This document shows positions 1 through 8,639 of a stretch of 64,000 bases of DNA, one piece after another (position 1 is the first letter of the stretch; every line of letters starts with the position of its first letter). Under the pieces are notes generated by a model. It was not told the origin of the DNA. It did not search any database and worked only from the letters and a program-made list of their open reading frames with translations. The stretch spans positions 3,153,001 to 3,217,000 of the forward strand of contig NZ_JBFDTP010000002.1 in the NCBI RefSeq assembly GCF_040719375.1, read 5' to 3'. The stretch is from Clostridium sp. AN503 (lineage in GTDB: Bacteria > Bacillota > Clostridia > Lachnospirales > Lachnospiraceae). A program made the translations under genes and the position numbers.

Positions 1-538
1 GCCCCGGCGTCGGCTCATCCGCGATCACCAGCTTGGGATACTCCTGCACCGCTGTGGAGATCAGGATCCGCCTGGTCATCCCACCCGACAGCTGAAAAGG
101 ATAGAGCCTTTCCGTTTCCTCCCCCAGCCCATAGCGGGAAAGGATCTCCCGGCACCTCCTGCGGCTTTGTGGATCCTTCCTGCCCTTTCGCACCTGCTCC
201 CCTGCCTTCATAAGCGGGTCTAAGTAAGAAACGCTTTGGGGGACCAGCACCAGTTCATTTCCCCGCAGATCTTTTATACGATTCTCCGTCAGCAGTTCCC
301 CTTTATAATAAATGGTTCCGCTGCAGACCGCATTGTAAGGCAGTATCCCCATGATGGCATGGGCCAGCAGGCTCTTGCCGGAGCCGCTGGAACCGACTAC
401 CGCCACCAGTTCCCCTTCATGGACCTCCAGGCTCAGGTCCCGGATCCCCGTCACCTGTCTGCGCGACCATCCACGTCCGTACTGGGTGAAGGCTACCGAT
501 AAATGTTCTGCTTTTAATACCGATTCCGACCGGTTCAT
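1..538 (-). CDS. Peptide/nickel-type ABC transporter ATP-binding protein (partial)
   Basis: Cytoplasmic ATPase subunit of a DppD/OppD/NikD-type importer, cut by the left window edge after about 179 residues. Visible in order are the Walker A motif GSSGSGKS (residues 49-56), a Q-loop VPQ (99-101), the signature LSGGM (150-154) and Walker B LVIADEP (170-176). The second half, with the H-loop and the oligopeptide-transporter C-terminal extension, lies outside. The ATG at 538 follows a purine-rich AAGGGGGCGG ribosome site and sits 32 bases after the permease stop, so this is the fourth gene of the binding protein-permease-permease-ATPase operon. The substrate (peptide, nickel or other) cannot be told from this piece. 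Confidence 0.93.
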   Translation of the reverse strand, partial: MNRSESVLKAEHLSVAFTQYGRGWSRRQVTGIRDLSLEVHEGELVAVVGSSGSGKSLLAHAIMGILPYNAVCSGTIYYKGELLTENRIKDLRGNELVLVPQSVSYLDPLMKAGEQVRKGRKDPQSRRRCREILSRYGLGEETERLYPFQLSGGMTRRILISTAVQEYPKLVIADEPTPG

Positions 539-570
539 AAAACCGCCCCCTTATCTCTTCATTTCTCATC

Positions 571-1398
571 CTATCTATGGGCCTGCCCAGGGTCCAAAAG
601 CCCGCTTGCAGCAGCGCCAACCGCATGGAACATGAGCACCACGGACACCAGCAGGACACCCGGCAGTAACGCCAGCCACCACCGCCCCATAGCAAGATAT
701 TTCATGCTCTCCGACAGGATCACTCCGATAGCAGGCTGCTCCGGCGGCAGCCCGAAGCCCAGGAACGTAATGCTCGCCTCATGAAGGATGGCATGAGGAA
801 AAAGCAGCACCATGCCAACAAACAGCTGCGGCAGTAAATGTGGGACCATATGTTTATGCGCGATATACAGCCGCCCTTTTCCCAGCTTTCCGGCAATCCG
901 CACATACTGGCTTTCCTTAAGCTGCAAAGTCTCCGCCCGCAAAAGCCGGGCAAGGGAAGTCCAGTGAGTCAGGGCAATGCCTGTGACCACGCCCCGGAAG
1001 CCTTTTCCCGCCGCATAAGAGATCAGCACCAGCAAAAGGATATGAGGGATTCCCATCACCGTATCGATCACGCACCCGATCACGCCGTCCGCAAACCGCC
1101 CCATGGCCGCCGTCAGGCCCAAGGCCAGCGCGATGACCGAACTGACCGCCGCGGTCAGAAGCCCAAGACGGATACTGAGAGACAGTCCCGCGACCGTTCT
1201 CACAAACATATCACGCCCCATCCAGTCGGTCCCAAACGGATATTGAATACAGGGAGCTATATTTTTCCTGGAAAAATCCACAGCCTGGGCGCGCTCCGCC
1301 CAAAGCTGGCCCGCTGCCGTGATGACCGCCAGCAGGACCAGGCAGAAAACCGCCAGATATACTGTTATCTGGCGGCGGTTTCCTTTGCCAGACCTCAT
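571..1398 (-). CDS. ABC transporter permease, DppC/OppC/NikC type
   Basis: Second membrane permease of the importer, 275 residues, typical for the family. An N-terminal membrane segment (about residues 12-32) is followed by the family motif with FGTDWMGRD (about 55-63), several hydrophobic helices, and a C-terminal EAA-type coupling region containing FLGFGLPPEQPAIG. The ATG overlaps the stop of the upstream permease by four bases (ATGA), which implies translational coupling. It should pair with the upstream permease as a heterodimer. The family call is secure; the substrate is not. Confidence 0.92.
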   Translation of the reverse strand: MRSGKGNRRQITVYLAVFCLVLLAVITAAGQLWAERAQAVDFSRKNIAPCIQYPFGTDWMGRDMFVRTVAGLSLSIRLGLLTAAVSSVIALALGLTAAMGRFADGVIGCVIDTVMGIPHILLLVLISYAAGKGFRGVVTGIALTHWTSLARLLRAETLQLKESQYVRIAGKLGKGRLYIAHKHMVPHLLPQLFVGMVLLFPHAILHEASITFLGFGLPPEQPAIGVILSESMKYLAMGRWWLALLPGVLLVSVVLMFHAVGAAASGLLDPGQAHR

Positions 1399-2384
1399 AC
1401 CCGTCTCCCCTCTCCGCCGATTCTCGGGTCCACGGCCCGGTACAGGATATCGGCAGTCAGATTTCCCGCAAAAACGATCGCCGCCGTGATCACCGTGATC
1501 CCCAATAGAAGCGGTACGTCTCCCCCCAGTCCGGCGCTGACCGCAGCCTGCCCCAGCCCCGGATAGGAGAACACCTGCTCCACCAGAACCGATCCGCCAA
1601 ATATCTCACTGATGGAAGCGAACTGAAGGGTCATCGCCGGAAGGAGCACATTGCGGATCCCGTGCTGGATGGCAATCCGCCCTTCGGACTCTCCCCGCGC
1701 ACGGGCAAACAGCACATAATCGCTTTCCATGGCCTCCGCCATCTTCTCCCGCGTATGCAGCGCAATATTGGAGATCCCCGTGACCGACAGGGTGAGCGCA
1801 GGAAGGACCGCATGGGCGATCCGGTCACCCATAGTCACTCCCGACGCCTCCACACCGATCGGCACGCTCAACCCGATCGGAAGCCATCCCAGCCATATGG
1901 CAAACACCATGAGAAAGACCAGAGCCAGCCAAAATGCCGGCGTGCTCGCCGTGACCAGGGCATACGCTGATATGATCCTGTCCGCCGCGCTGCCCGGCTT
2001 TTTCCCGGCCAGGATTCCCAGACCGAAACCAACCAGCCCGGACAAAACCCACGCCGTCACCATCAGCCACAGGGAATTTTTAAGCTTTACCCCGATCACC
2101 TGCATGACCGGCTGCCGGTACAATAAAGACATCCCAAAATCTCCCCGGAAGAAATCCTTTGCCCAGGAGAAAAAACGTTCTACCGGCGGCACACCCACGC
2201 CCCAGTATTCCTGAAGCCTGGCAATCTGCTCCTGACTCATGCTTCCCAGAGCAGCCTGGCCCACGTTGGTAGCCAGCGGGTCCAGCGGAGACGCAGAGAC
2301 AAGAGCAAAGGTCAGCACACTCACAAGGAACAGAAGCACCGCCATCCGTATTATTTTTTTCGCAATAAATTGAAAAGATATCAT
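1395..2384 (-). CDS. ABC transporter permease, DppB/OppB/NikB type
   Basis: First membrane permease of the importer, about 329 residues from the chosen start. It has an N-terminal membrane helix, a proline-rich external loop with the family feature FRGDFGMSLLYRQPV, and a C-terminal domain with the EAA-like loop (RARGESEGRIAIQHGIRN) that contacts the ATPase. I chose the ATG at 2384 over the one at 2405 because TTGGGAG lies just upstream and the longer form would overlap the binding-protein gene. It lies one base after that gene's stop and overlaps the next permease by ATGA. Homologues serve peptides, nickel or metallophores. Confidence 0.92.
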   Translation of the reverse strand: MISFQFIAKKIIRMAVLLFLVSVLTFALVSASPLDPLATNVGQAALGSMSQEQIARLQEYWGVGVPPVERFFSWAKDFFRGDFGMSLLYRQPVMQVIGVKLKNSLWLMVTAWVLSGLVGFGLGILAGKKPGSAADRIISAYALVTASTPAFWLALVFLMVFAIWLGWLPIGLSVPIGVEASGVTMGDRIAHAVLPALTLSVTGISNIALHTREKMAEAMESDYVLFARARGESEGRIAIQHGIRNVLLPAMTLQFASISEIFGGSVLVEQVFSYPGLGQAAVSAGLGGDVPLLLGITVITAAIVFAGNLTADILYRAVDPRIGGEGRRV

Positions 2385-2385
2385 G

Positions 2386-4005
2386 TTACTCCCAACTCCA
2401 CTCATCTACATTGTTTACGATGGACCAGCCATGTCCGTGAGGATGGAGCTTCTGCTGTGCCACCTTTAAACCGTCCTTCGCCCAGTAGAGATGATCGATA
2501 TTTACCAGCCAGATCCACGGGATATCCCCCTCCTGGGTGATTCCTGAAACGCCGTCCCACTGGGCTTTCTGCCACAGCCTGTAGGACGCCTCCAGATCAT
2601 TCTCTGCCAGCGCCTCATCCATATACCGGTCCACGGTCTCGTTAGAATAAGGAGAGTACTCTGCGTATCCGCCGCCTGGCGCGCTGTGATAGATATTGTA
2701 AAGCTCCATCGGCGTATGCGCCCCCCAGCCCCACATAAGCGGCTCGCTCAGCGCCCGGTCATAAGCCTCATCCCAGCCCACACCCTGAGCCGTCACTTCT
2801 ATCCCGATCTTTTTAAGCTGGTTTGCGGTATCTGCCGCAAGCGCCTGACGCACCGAATCGCTGGCCGGATACATCAGGGTAAAGGACGCCCGGACTCCAT
2901 CCTTTTCCCGGATCCCGTCCTCTCCCTTTTTCCATCCGGCCTCATCAAGCAGCGTTTCCGCCTGAGCCGGGTCATACTCCACCTGAGCTTTGTCGTTGTA
3001 CCAGGGCATTTTGTCGCAGACGCTGTATGCCGGGCTGCCATAACCATTTAACACATTCCCGATCATTTCCTCCCGGTTGATCGCCAGATTGATGGCCCGC
3101 CGTACGTTCACATCCGCTGTGAATTTATTTGCTTCCGGAACTGCCGGAAGGTTGAAGCCCCGGTTATCCACAGTCTCAAAGGACAGCAGCTCAAATCCCT
3201 CCACCGTCTGATCTGAGTAAGGGGCGGCCGTATAGGCCAGATCCACCTGCCCGGACCTGGCTGCCGCAAACGCCGCATCCTCGTCCATAAACAGGATCGT
3301 CACCCTTTTCATCTTCGGCGCGTCTCCATAATAGTCCGGGTTGGCCTCCAGGATCACCTGCTGTCCCTTGTCCCACTGCTTCAAAATATAACGCCCGGAG
3401 CCAACCGGGTGTTCCCCATAATCCGGTCCATAGGCATGCTCCGGCACGATCCCCACGACAGCCATGGTATACGGCCAGATGGAATAGGGACGTTTCATAT
3501 GAAAGACCACCGTATCGCTGTCCACAGCCTCCGCTGACTCAAGCATCGTAAAATCATTGACCGAACTGGTATCCCTCAAAGTATTGTAGGTGAACGCCAC
3601 ATCCTCCGCCGTCAGCGGCTCCCCGTCTGTAAATTTGGCATCGTTGCGGATATCCACTGTCCAGGTCAGCCCGTCTTCGCCTGCCTCCATGGCGGTTGCC
3701 AGGTCATAGTCAATTTTCAGATCCGGCGTTGTCACAGTCAGGGTACTCTGGATCAACGGTTCATGTACATGCTCCCCAGCTCCCCAACCATAAGCCGGGT
3801 CAAATCCTGCCTCCGGCTCCGAGGTTGGCCCCATCACCACGATCACATCCTCCCGGACCGAACTGCCTGCACTTCCATTCCCGGCCGCGCTCCCTGTGCT
3901 GCCTGCCACCTCCGCAGCGGAACCCGCGCCGCTCTGTCCGCAGCCGCCAAGCGCCGAAGCCATCACTGCCATAGACCCCGCCAAAATCCACCATGCTTTT
4001 TTCAT
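2386..4005 (-). CDS. Solute-binding lipoprotein, ABC transporter family 5
   Basis: Extracellular substrate-binding protein (SBP_bac_5, DppA/OppA/NikA type) of the importer, 539 residues. The signal peptide ends in the lipobox LGGC with the lipidated Cys at residue 22, followed by a Gly/Ser-rich linker. Family motifs include FTDGEPLTAEDVAFTYNTL and the VGSGRYILKQW stretch. The ATG at 4005 is preferred over 4041 because AGGAG stands seven bases before it and the signal peptide then starts with MKK. First gene of the operon, behind a promoter at 4188-4216 and a structured leader. The family binds peptides or metal chelates; the ligand here is unknown. Confidence 0.9.
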   Translation of the reverse strand: MKKAWWILAGSMAVMASALGGCGQSGAGSAAEVAGSTGSAAGNGSAGSSVREDVIVVMGPTSEPEAGFDPAYGWGAGEHVHEPLIQSTLTVTTPDLKIDYDLATAMEAGEDGLTWTVDIRNDAKFTDGEPLTAEDVAFTYNTLRDTSSVNDFTMLESAEAVDSDTVVFHMKRPYSIWPYTMAVVGIVPEHAYGPDYGEHPVGSGRYILKQWDKGQQVILEANPDYYGDAPKMKRVTILFMDEDAAFAAARSGQVDLAYTAAPYSDQTVEGFELLSFETVDNRGFNLPAVPEANKFTADVNVRRAINLAINREEMIGNVLNGYGSPAYSVCDKMPWYNDKAQVEYDPAQAETLLDEAGWKKGEDGIREKDGVRASFTLMYPASDSVRQALAADTANQLKKIGIEVTAQGVGWDEAYDRALSEPLMWGWGAHTPMELYNIYHSAPGGGYAEYSPYSNETVDRYMDEALAENDLEASYRLWQKAQWDGVSGITQEGDIPWIWLVNIDHLYWAKDGLKVAQQKLHPHGHGWSIVNNVDEWSWE

Positions 4006-4053
4006 ACTCTGTCTCCTGTCTCTGTTTTCACTGTCTTTCATTCCTTAGGGATC

Positions 4054-4180
4054 AAAAAAGCCGGGAAAGCGCTGCATCCCTTGGGGACGCGGTATGCCTT
4101 CCTGGCTCTGATCTCTGAATCTGATTTTCTTACGCAGGTACTTCGGTACCGCATGGCGGCTTGTGCCGTCCACTCTCTAT
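4054..4180 (-). promoter_or_regulatory. Structured leader with an attenuator-like terminator before the ABC importer operon
   Basis: The roughly 175-nt 5' UTR can fold into hairpins at 4157-4168 (CGGC-loop-GCCG), 4137-4150 (GGTAC-loop-GTACC) and 4074-4090 (7-bp stem). A 9-bp stem with one mismatch pairs 4099-4107 with 4059-4067 and is followed directly by a U-run (4054-4058), giving an intrinsic terminator upstream of the start codon. The segment TACCGC at 4147-4152 (plus strand) could instead pair with GCGGTA at 4089-4094, which would compete with these folds. An AGAGAG near the 5' end and ACCGCG recall T-box leaders, but the UGGN element is missing. Confidence 0.5.
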
Positions 4181-4187
4181 GCCTGTT

Positions 4188-4216
4188 AGTATACGGCAGT
4201 ATCCCTGCCTCGTCAA
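4188..4216 (-). promoter_or_regulatory. Promoter of the ABC importer operon with spacer dyad
   Basis: On the minus strand TTGACG (4211-4216) and TATACT (4188-4193) are separated by exactly 17 bases. The spacer holds an inverted repeat GGCAG-TATCC-CTGCC (4195-4209), a plausible repressor site. Transcription should start near 4181. Confidence 0.75.
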
Positions 4217-4240
4217 GAAATATATGGTAAAACGTTTGCC

Positions 4241-5053
4241 TTACAGAACATCCGAAAAATGTGGCCTCAGCCGTTTAAATACCTTTAAGCCCAAAAGCCC
4301 CAGCACAACCGTCACCAGCCAGAAATAAAGTCCCAGCTTTGGACGCTCCCAGAACCAGTTGCCGGTCAGCATGCTGTCCCGGTATCCGGCGACCACGTAA
4401 TAGAATGGATTGATCTTTAAAAGAGTCACCACCCACGGAGCCTTGTCCGCAAACAGGCTTTCATGATACATGATCGGTGTCAGCCACATGCCAAACTGCA
4501 GGCAGATGCTGACGATCTGAGCCATGTCCTTAAAGAACACATTGACTGCAGATGTCAGATATCCGATCGCCAGAGCCAGCATGGAAGCCGCAAAGGTATA
4601 GTACACAATCTGAACCCAGGTGGCAAGCGGCAGCCTGCCATAGCAGAAAAACATCAGCAACATGATCAGCACAAAAAAGCCATGAACGATCAGGCAGGAG
4701 ATCAGCTTGATGATCGGCAGAATCTCCACCTGGAACACCACTTTTTTTACAAGATAGCTGTACTCCTGAAGACAGTTGGTGACACAGTTTAATGCTTCGC
4801 TGTAGAAGAACCAGGGCACGATCCCCGGCACCAGCCACAAAACATACGGCACTCCCGGAACCGGCGGTACACTCTTAAATCCCACCTGGAATATAAAGAA
4901 ATAAATCAGCACCGTCACAAGCGGCTGCACAAACATCCACACGATCCCGAAGTAGGAGCCTACAAACCGTTTTTTAAAGTCTGCTTTCGCCAGATCCCAG
5001 ATCAGCCTTCTCTTTTTCACGATTTCCTTCAGCAGCGAAATCAGATAGGTCAT
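4241..5053 (-). CDS. ABC-2 type polysaccharide exporter permease (Wzm/TagG family)
   Basis: Six-helix membrane permease of 270 residues, the usual size for Wzm/TagG/RfbA proteins, which move lipid-linked polymers across the membrane with an ATPase partner. The early amphipathic segment with DLAKADFKKRFVGSYFG and the KINPFYYVVAGYRD stretch before the last helices are typical of the family. It is the last gene of the polysaccharide block and lies 20 bases after rmlC. The ATPase (Wzt/TagH) that normally sits next to it is absent from the window: upstream is rmlC, downstream the unrelated importer promoter. The partner may be encoded elsewhere or shared. Confidence 0.88.
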   Translation of the reverse strand: MTYLISLLKEIVKKRRLIWDLAKADFKKRFVGSYFGIVWMFVQPLVTVLIYFFIFQVGFKSVPPVPGVPYVLWLVPGIVPWFFYSEALNCVTNCLQEYSYLVKKVVFQVEILPIIKLISCLIVHGFFVLIMLLMFFCYGRLPLATWVQIVYYTFAASMLALAIGYLTSAVNVFFKDMAQIVSICLQFGMWLTPIMYHESLFADKAPWVVTLLKINPFYYVVAGYRDSMLTGNWFWERPKLGLYFWLVTVVLGLLGLKVFKRLRPHFSDVL

Positions 5054-5073
5054 AGTTTTTCATTCCTCTCTTG

Positions 5074-5628
5074 TCAGAACTTAAACGTATCCTTAAGTCC
5101 GCTCCACTTTTTATCCTTGTCGGAAATGATCAGCTCCACGCCATCCTGCAGCGGCCATTCCACGCCGATCTCCGGATCGTTCCACGCCAGTCCGCCCTCG
5201 TCGCCCGGATGATAGAAATCCGTGCATTTGTACGCAAACTCCGCCTCATCCGAAAGCACCAGGAACCCATGTGCAAATCCCTCCGGGATGTAAAACTGCT
5301 TCTTGTTCTCCGCAGTCAGCTCCACGCCAAACCATTTTCCATAAGTCTTTGAATCTGCGCGCAGATCCACCGCCACATCAAATACAGAACCGCGGATGGC
5401 ACGCACCAGCTTGCCCTGCGGAAACTGCTTCTGGAAATGCAGGCCTCTCAGCACTCCGCGGACAGACATGGACTGGTTATCCTGGACAAACACCATGTTA
5501 AGCCCCGCTTCCTTAAAATCATTCTGGTTGTAGGTCTCCACAAAATAGCCGCGCTCGTCCTTAAACACAGTCGGTTCAATCACATACAGCCCCTCGATCT
5601 CACAGGGGGTTACTTTAATCTTTCCCAT
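5074..5628 (-). CDS. rfbC: dTDP-4-dehydrorhamnose 3,5-epimerase
   Basis: RmlC/RfbC, 184 residues, the usual cupin enzyme length. It converts dTDP-4-keto-6-deoxyglucose to the L-lyxo epimer, third step of dTDP-L-rhamnose synthesis, in the cytoplasm. Diagnostic motifs are RGVLRGLHFQ, which carries the catalytic His near residue 62, the FYIPEGFAHGF stretch, and YKCTDFYHPGDEGG near residue 132. RmlA, RmlB and RmlD are not in the window, so the rest of the pathway must be encoded elsewhere. It suggests rhamnose or a related deoxysugar in the polymer built by this locus. Confidence 0.95.
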   Translation of the reverse strand: MGKIKVTPCEIEGLYVIEPTVFKDERGYFVETYNQNDFKEAGLNMVFVQDNQSMSVRGVLRGLHFQKQFPQGKLVRAIRGSVFDVAVDLRADSKTYGKWFGVELTAENKKQFYIPEGFAHGFLVLSDEAEFAYKCTDFYHPGDEGGLAWNDPEIGVEWPLQDGVELIISDKDKKWSGLKDTFKF

Positions 5629-5693
5629 TATCCTTGATCTCCGATTTCTGAATTTTCATTTTGTCCGCTGTTTTTGCGGCAGAGTACTGGCGT

Positions 5694-7349
5694 TTACAGC
5701 CTCATACTCACAATGCTGTAAAGCCGCAGCAGCACATAGCCGTTTAAGCAGCACATCAGATACAATATACTACGGTTTCGGTTCTTTGTCAAAACCACCG
5801 TGTCATTTTTTAACGCCATCAAAAGCACCGGCAGAAATGGAAGGAAATACCTTCCCTGCACTCCGTTGATGATCCTGGAGCTGATCGGCGTCCAGGCGAT
5901 CAGCATGGATGCCATGGTAGCCGCCGCGCATCCGGCGCACACCACGCATACCCACACCCGCTGCCGCACGCTCATATTCAGGCTTTCGCCCGGTTTCCGA
6001 AATGCCAGCTCCAAAAGACCGAACGTAAACGTTATCACCACAAGGTACGGCACTTCCAGTACCTCATCCAGATTGCCCAGGTACGCTCCGATCATGGTCA
6101 GATGGTAATGCTCCGCCTGCCACAGGATCGTCTGGTAGAACATTTTTACCAGACGCATGGGCTGGTGCAGCAAAAGCGTCAGGCTGTAGCCCGGCTCCTC
6201 CGCCCACATCACATAGCTTTCCGTCTCTGTGGCGTAGGATACCAGGACCTGGCTGTTGACCAGAAACATGGAAACAGCCCAGGCGCCGCCCACAAGAAAC
6301 GCCGCCAGCGCCCATTTCCCCCAGCCGCCGAATTTGCGGACCGGGATCAGCAGGCACAGGCCCATCATCACCGCGTAGACCATCTTGCACGGCCCTGCCG
6401 CCGCCATCAAAGCCATCAGAATGGCTATATCGATCCAGGATACCCGCTCCTTTTTATAAGCCAGATCCAGACAGACTGCCGTAAAACAAAACATACAGCC
6501 CAGTATCATCACGTCATAGGAAAATGATGCCGACAAATGCAGCGTCATAGGCAGCAGCGCCACGCCGAACAGCACTTCCCTGCCGAAAGGCAGCCGCCTC
6601 ATAGCAAGCGCAGTCATCACCACAAAAAACAACAGATTGCAGAACCTGCCCAAGTAGAGAAGCGGCACCGTAGTCATACCCAGCAGCCGGGCCACGGATA
6701 TGCCGACTGCCTGCGGCACATAGGCCAGGGGCGTTGTCACCACAGGAGGATACTGGGAGCTTACCCACTCCCCTCTCATATGGTCCAGCCGCTCCGGCAT
6801 ATACTGCCCCGACACGCCAAGCTCCCATAATGTCTGATAGGTGGACTCATCCAGCAGTTCGCCGAACTGCACATTTCCCTCCAGGCTTTCTTTCGTCACC
6901 TGCAGATTCCCGTCCTCGTCCGCCTCGTAAACACGGATTCCCTCTAAGTCCTCCACCCAGGCATCCTCCGGGCGCAGCATCACCCTGCCATACCGGTCAT
7001 TGGACGGCAGCCCCAGCATCCGGCTGGACAACTGGTAAGCGCTGACATAATGACTGATCTCATCCGGCGCAGAGAGCGGGGGCAGGACAAATAAGTACAT
7101 AAGCCCCAGAAGCAGGGCCGCCACGGGATAGAGCCGTTCCAAGCAGATACTTCCAAAAAATCCCCGCCCCAGCACAAAAAGGCTTACCAGCACGGCAGCC
7201 GCCAGCACCAGATAAACCTTCAAAAGCCACAGATCTCCACAGGCCACTGCGCCGTCGCGCACATCCTGTACATGCCAGAGCCCCAGAAGCGCCACTGCTA
7301 TGAACATCGCCAGAGAAAAGCCCGGGCGGAGCTTACCCTTCTTCTTCAT
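5694..7349 (-). CDS. DUF2142 family polytopic membrane protein
   Basis: 551 residues with about twelve hydrophobic helices. After two N-terminal helices comes the family hallmark LSAPDEISHYVSAYQLSS (about residues 91-108), where the acidic Asp-Glu pair resembles the catalytic loop of GT-C glycosyltransferases; a large extracellular loop follows. DUF2142 proteins occur in surface-polysaccharide loci of Gram-positive bacteria and are suspected polyprenyl-phosphate-sugar dependent transferases. The start overlaps the DUF2304 gene by 17 bases and is preceded by GGAGGAGAAG, so the two are translationally coupled. The transferase role is inference from fold and context. Confidence 0.82.
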   Translation of the reverse strand: MKKKGKLRPGFSLAMFIAVALLGLWHVQDVRDGAVACGDLWLLKVYLVLAAAVLVSLFVLGRGFFGSICLERLYPVAALLLGLMYLFVLPPLSAPDEISHYVSAYQLSSRMLGLPSNDRYGRVMLRPEDAWVEDLEGIRVYEADEDGNLQVTKESLEGNVQFGELLDESTYQTLWELGVSGQYMPERLDHMRGEWVSSQYPPVVTTPLAYVPQAVGISVARLLGMTTVPLLYLGRFCNLLFFVVMTALAMRRLPFGREVLFGVALLPMTLHLSASFSYDVMILGCMFCFTAVCLDLAYKKERVSWIDIAILMALMAAAGPCKMVYAVMMGLCLLIPVRKFGGWGKWALAAFLVGGAWAVSMFLVNSQVLVSYATETESYVMWAEEPGYSLTLLLHQPMRLVKMFYQTILWQAEHYHLTMIGAYLGNLDEVLEVPYLVVITFTFGLLELAFRKPGESLNMSVRQRVWVCVVCAGCAAATMASMLIAWTPISSRIINGVQGRYFLPFLPVLLMALKNDTVVLTKNRNRSILYLMCCLNGYVLLRLYSIVSMRL

Positions 7350-7680
7350 GCTTCTTCTCCTCCAGCGCCATCTGCTGAACCAGCTCTTTTACCTTCGTCT
7401 CCAGCTGGGAAATATGGATCGTCATATAAAATACCTTTACGATCAGGATAAAGATCGCAAACAGGAACAGGAAATTGGTGGTCGCATAGATTCCCAGCAC
7501 ATGGGCGCAGAAATCCGCCACCTGCGGGAACAGGCTGTATATCACCAGCACGATCGCCAGCACGATCCAGAAGATCGCGCTCTCGATCTGGACCTTGGAC
7601 TGGCGGATCTTCCTCATGATCAGATAAAAAGTCCCCACCGAGGCAAGGATCAGTGCAATCCGAAGTGTCAGTGTCATCAT
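7333..7680 (-). CDS. DUF2304 family small membrane protein
   Basis: About 115 residues with three membrane helices and a charged C-terminal coiled segment (QLETKVKELVQQM onward). DUF2304 proteins are nearly always encoded with a DPM1-type family 2 glycosyltransferase and are thought to anchor or assist it; such a transferase lies at 10000-10686. The ATG at 7680 overlaps the upstream stop as ATGA and has GGAGG eight bases away; an alternative ATG at 7695 also has a GGGAG site, so the start is not certain. Members usually begin, as here, just before the first helix. Confidence 0.8.
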   Translation of the reverse strand: MMTLTLRIALILASVGTFYLIMRKIRQSKVQIESAIFWIVLAIVLVIYSLFPQVADFCAHVLGIYATTNFLFLFAIFILIVKVFYMTIHISQLETKVKELVQQMALEEKKHEEEG

Positions 7681-8622
7681 GGCTGTCGCCTCCATTTCTT
7701 CTCCCAGTACAGGGGACTCATGGTACATTTCAGTATCATTTTTTGGGGAAGCCTCTGATACTGTTTTCCCATCCGGTATCCCAGATATTTGCAGCCGCTG
7801 CTCACAACCAGCGACGGCAGCAGCCAGAACCGGCCGCTCCTCAGCAAATAGCGGGCGGTCTGTTTCACCATGCGGATGCCCTCGCCCTCTGACTTAAGTC
7901 CGGCAAACACCTCGGGGTGCTCCGCCTGGGACACTGCCAGGTCAAAGTTCCGGTGGAACTGCTGCATGGGCGATAAATTGTGGGAATGGATTACTTTTGC
8001 TTCCGGCACATAGGCAACCGCATATCCCGCCTGAATGGCTCCCGCCGCATAGATCATGTCCTCGTTAAATATGGTACTGTTCGTAAAACCTTCCAGCTTT
8101 TCAAACAGGTCCTTCCGGTAAGCGCAGCACACATTGGATGCAAAGTATGTTTTGATCCCCAGGACCGGAAGATCCCTGGCAGTCTTTATCCTCCCCTCCG
8201 CCGGATAATTGAACTGCCGGGTGTAGCGCTCGATCGTATGGCAGTCCTTAGCGGGAAGCTGTCTGGCATAAGCCATGGCCACAGGCTCCCCCTCCGGACC
8301 AGCACCGGAAAGCGCCTCCGTCAGTCTCTCGATCAGATATTCATCCTGAGGAACCGCATCATCCGTCATAAAGATCATCACATCCGCCTCAGAATACCAT
8401 GCCGCCAGATTCCGCGTTCCGCCGTGGTCAAACTCCTCCTTTGTCAGGTGCTTTACCTCCAGTCCGCGGATCCCCTGATACCCCTGCTCATTCCAGTAGG
8501 AACGTTCTGTATTCATCACAATGATCCGGTCCGGCGGAACCGTCTGCCTGGCAAGCATCTGCAGGCAGTCTTGAAAATTTCCTGTCCGGTTTGTATACCG
8601 GGATCAACACATCTACTGTCAT
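7677..8622 (-). CDS. Family 2 glycosyltransferase, frame broken near the 5' end
   Basis: GT-A fold transferase of about 315 residues for the polysaccharide. The true start is the ATG at 8622: it follows a strong AAGGAGGAAACG site and encodes MTVDVLIPVYKPDRKF, the first beta strand of the fold. After 16 residues the frame is lost at a T4 run (8574-8577, plus-strand AAAA); removing one T restores QDCLQMLARQTVPPDRI and the remaining 290 residues, with the metal-binding region ADVMIFMTDDAVP. Reading only from the internal ATG at 8558 would lack the nucleotide-binding strand. Either a sequencing slip or a natural inactivation; both are possible. Confidence 0.8.
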
Positions 8623-8639
8623 AAACGTTTCCTCCTTTC

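Noticed and set aside
4054..4180. A true T-box riboswitch before the ABC importer operon
   Set aside because: AGAGAG and ACCGCG are present, but the UGGN element and a full-length stem I with a specifier loop are not; the leader is also short for the class.
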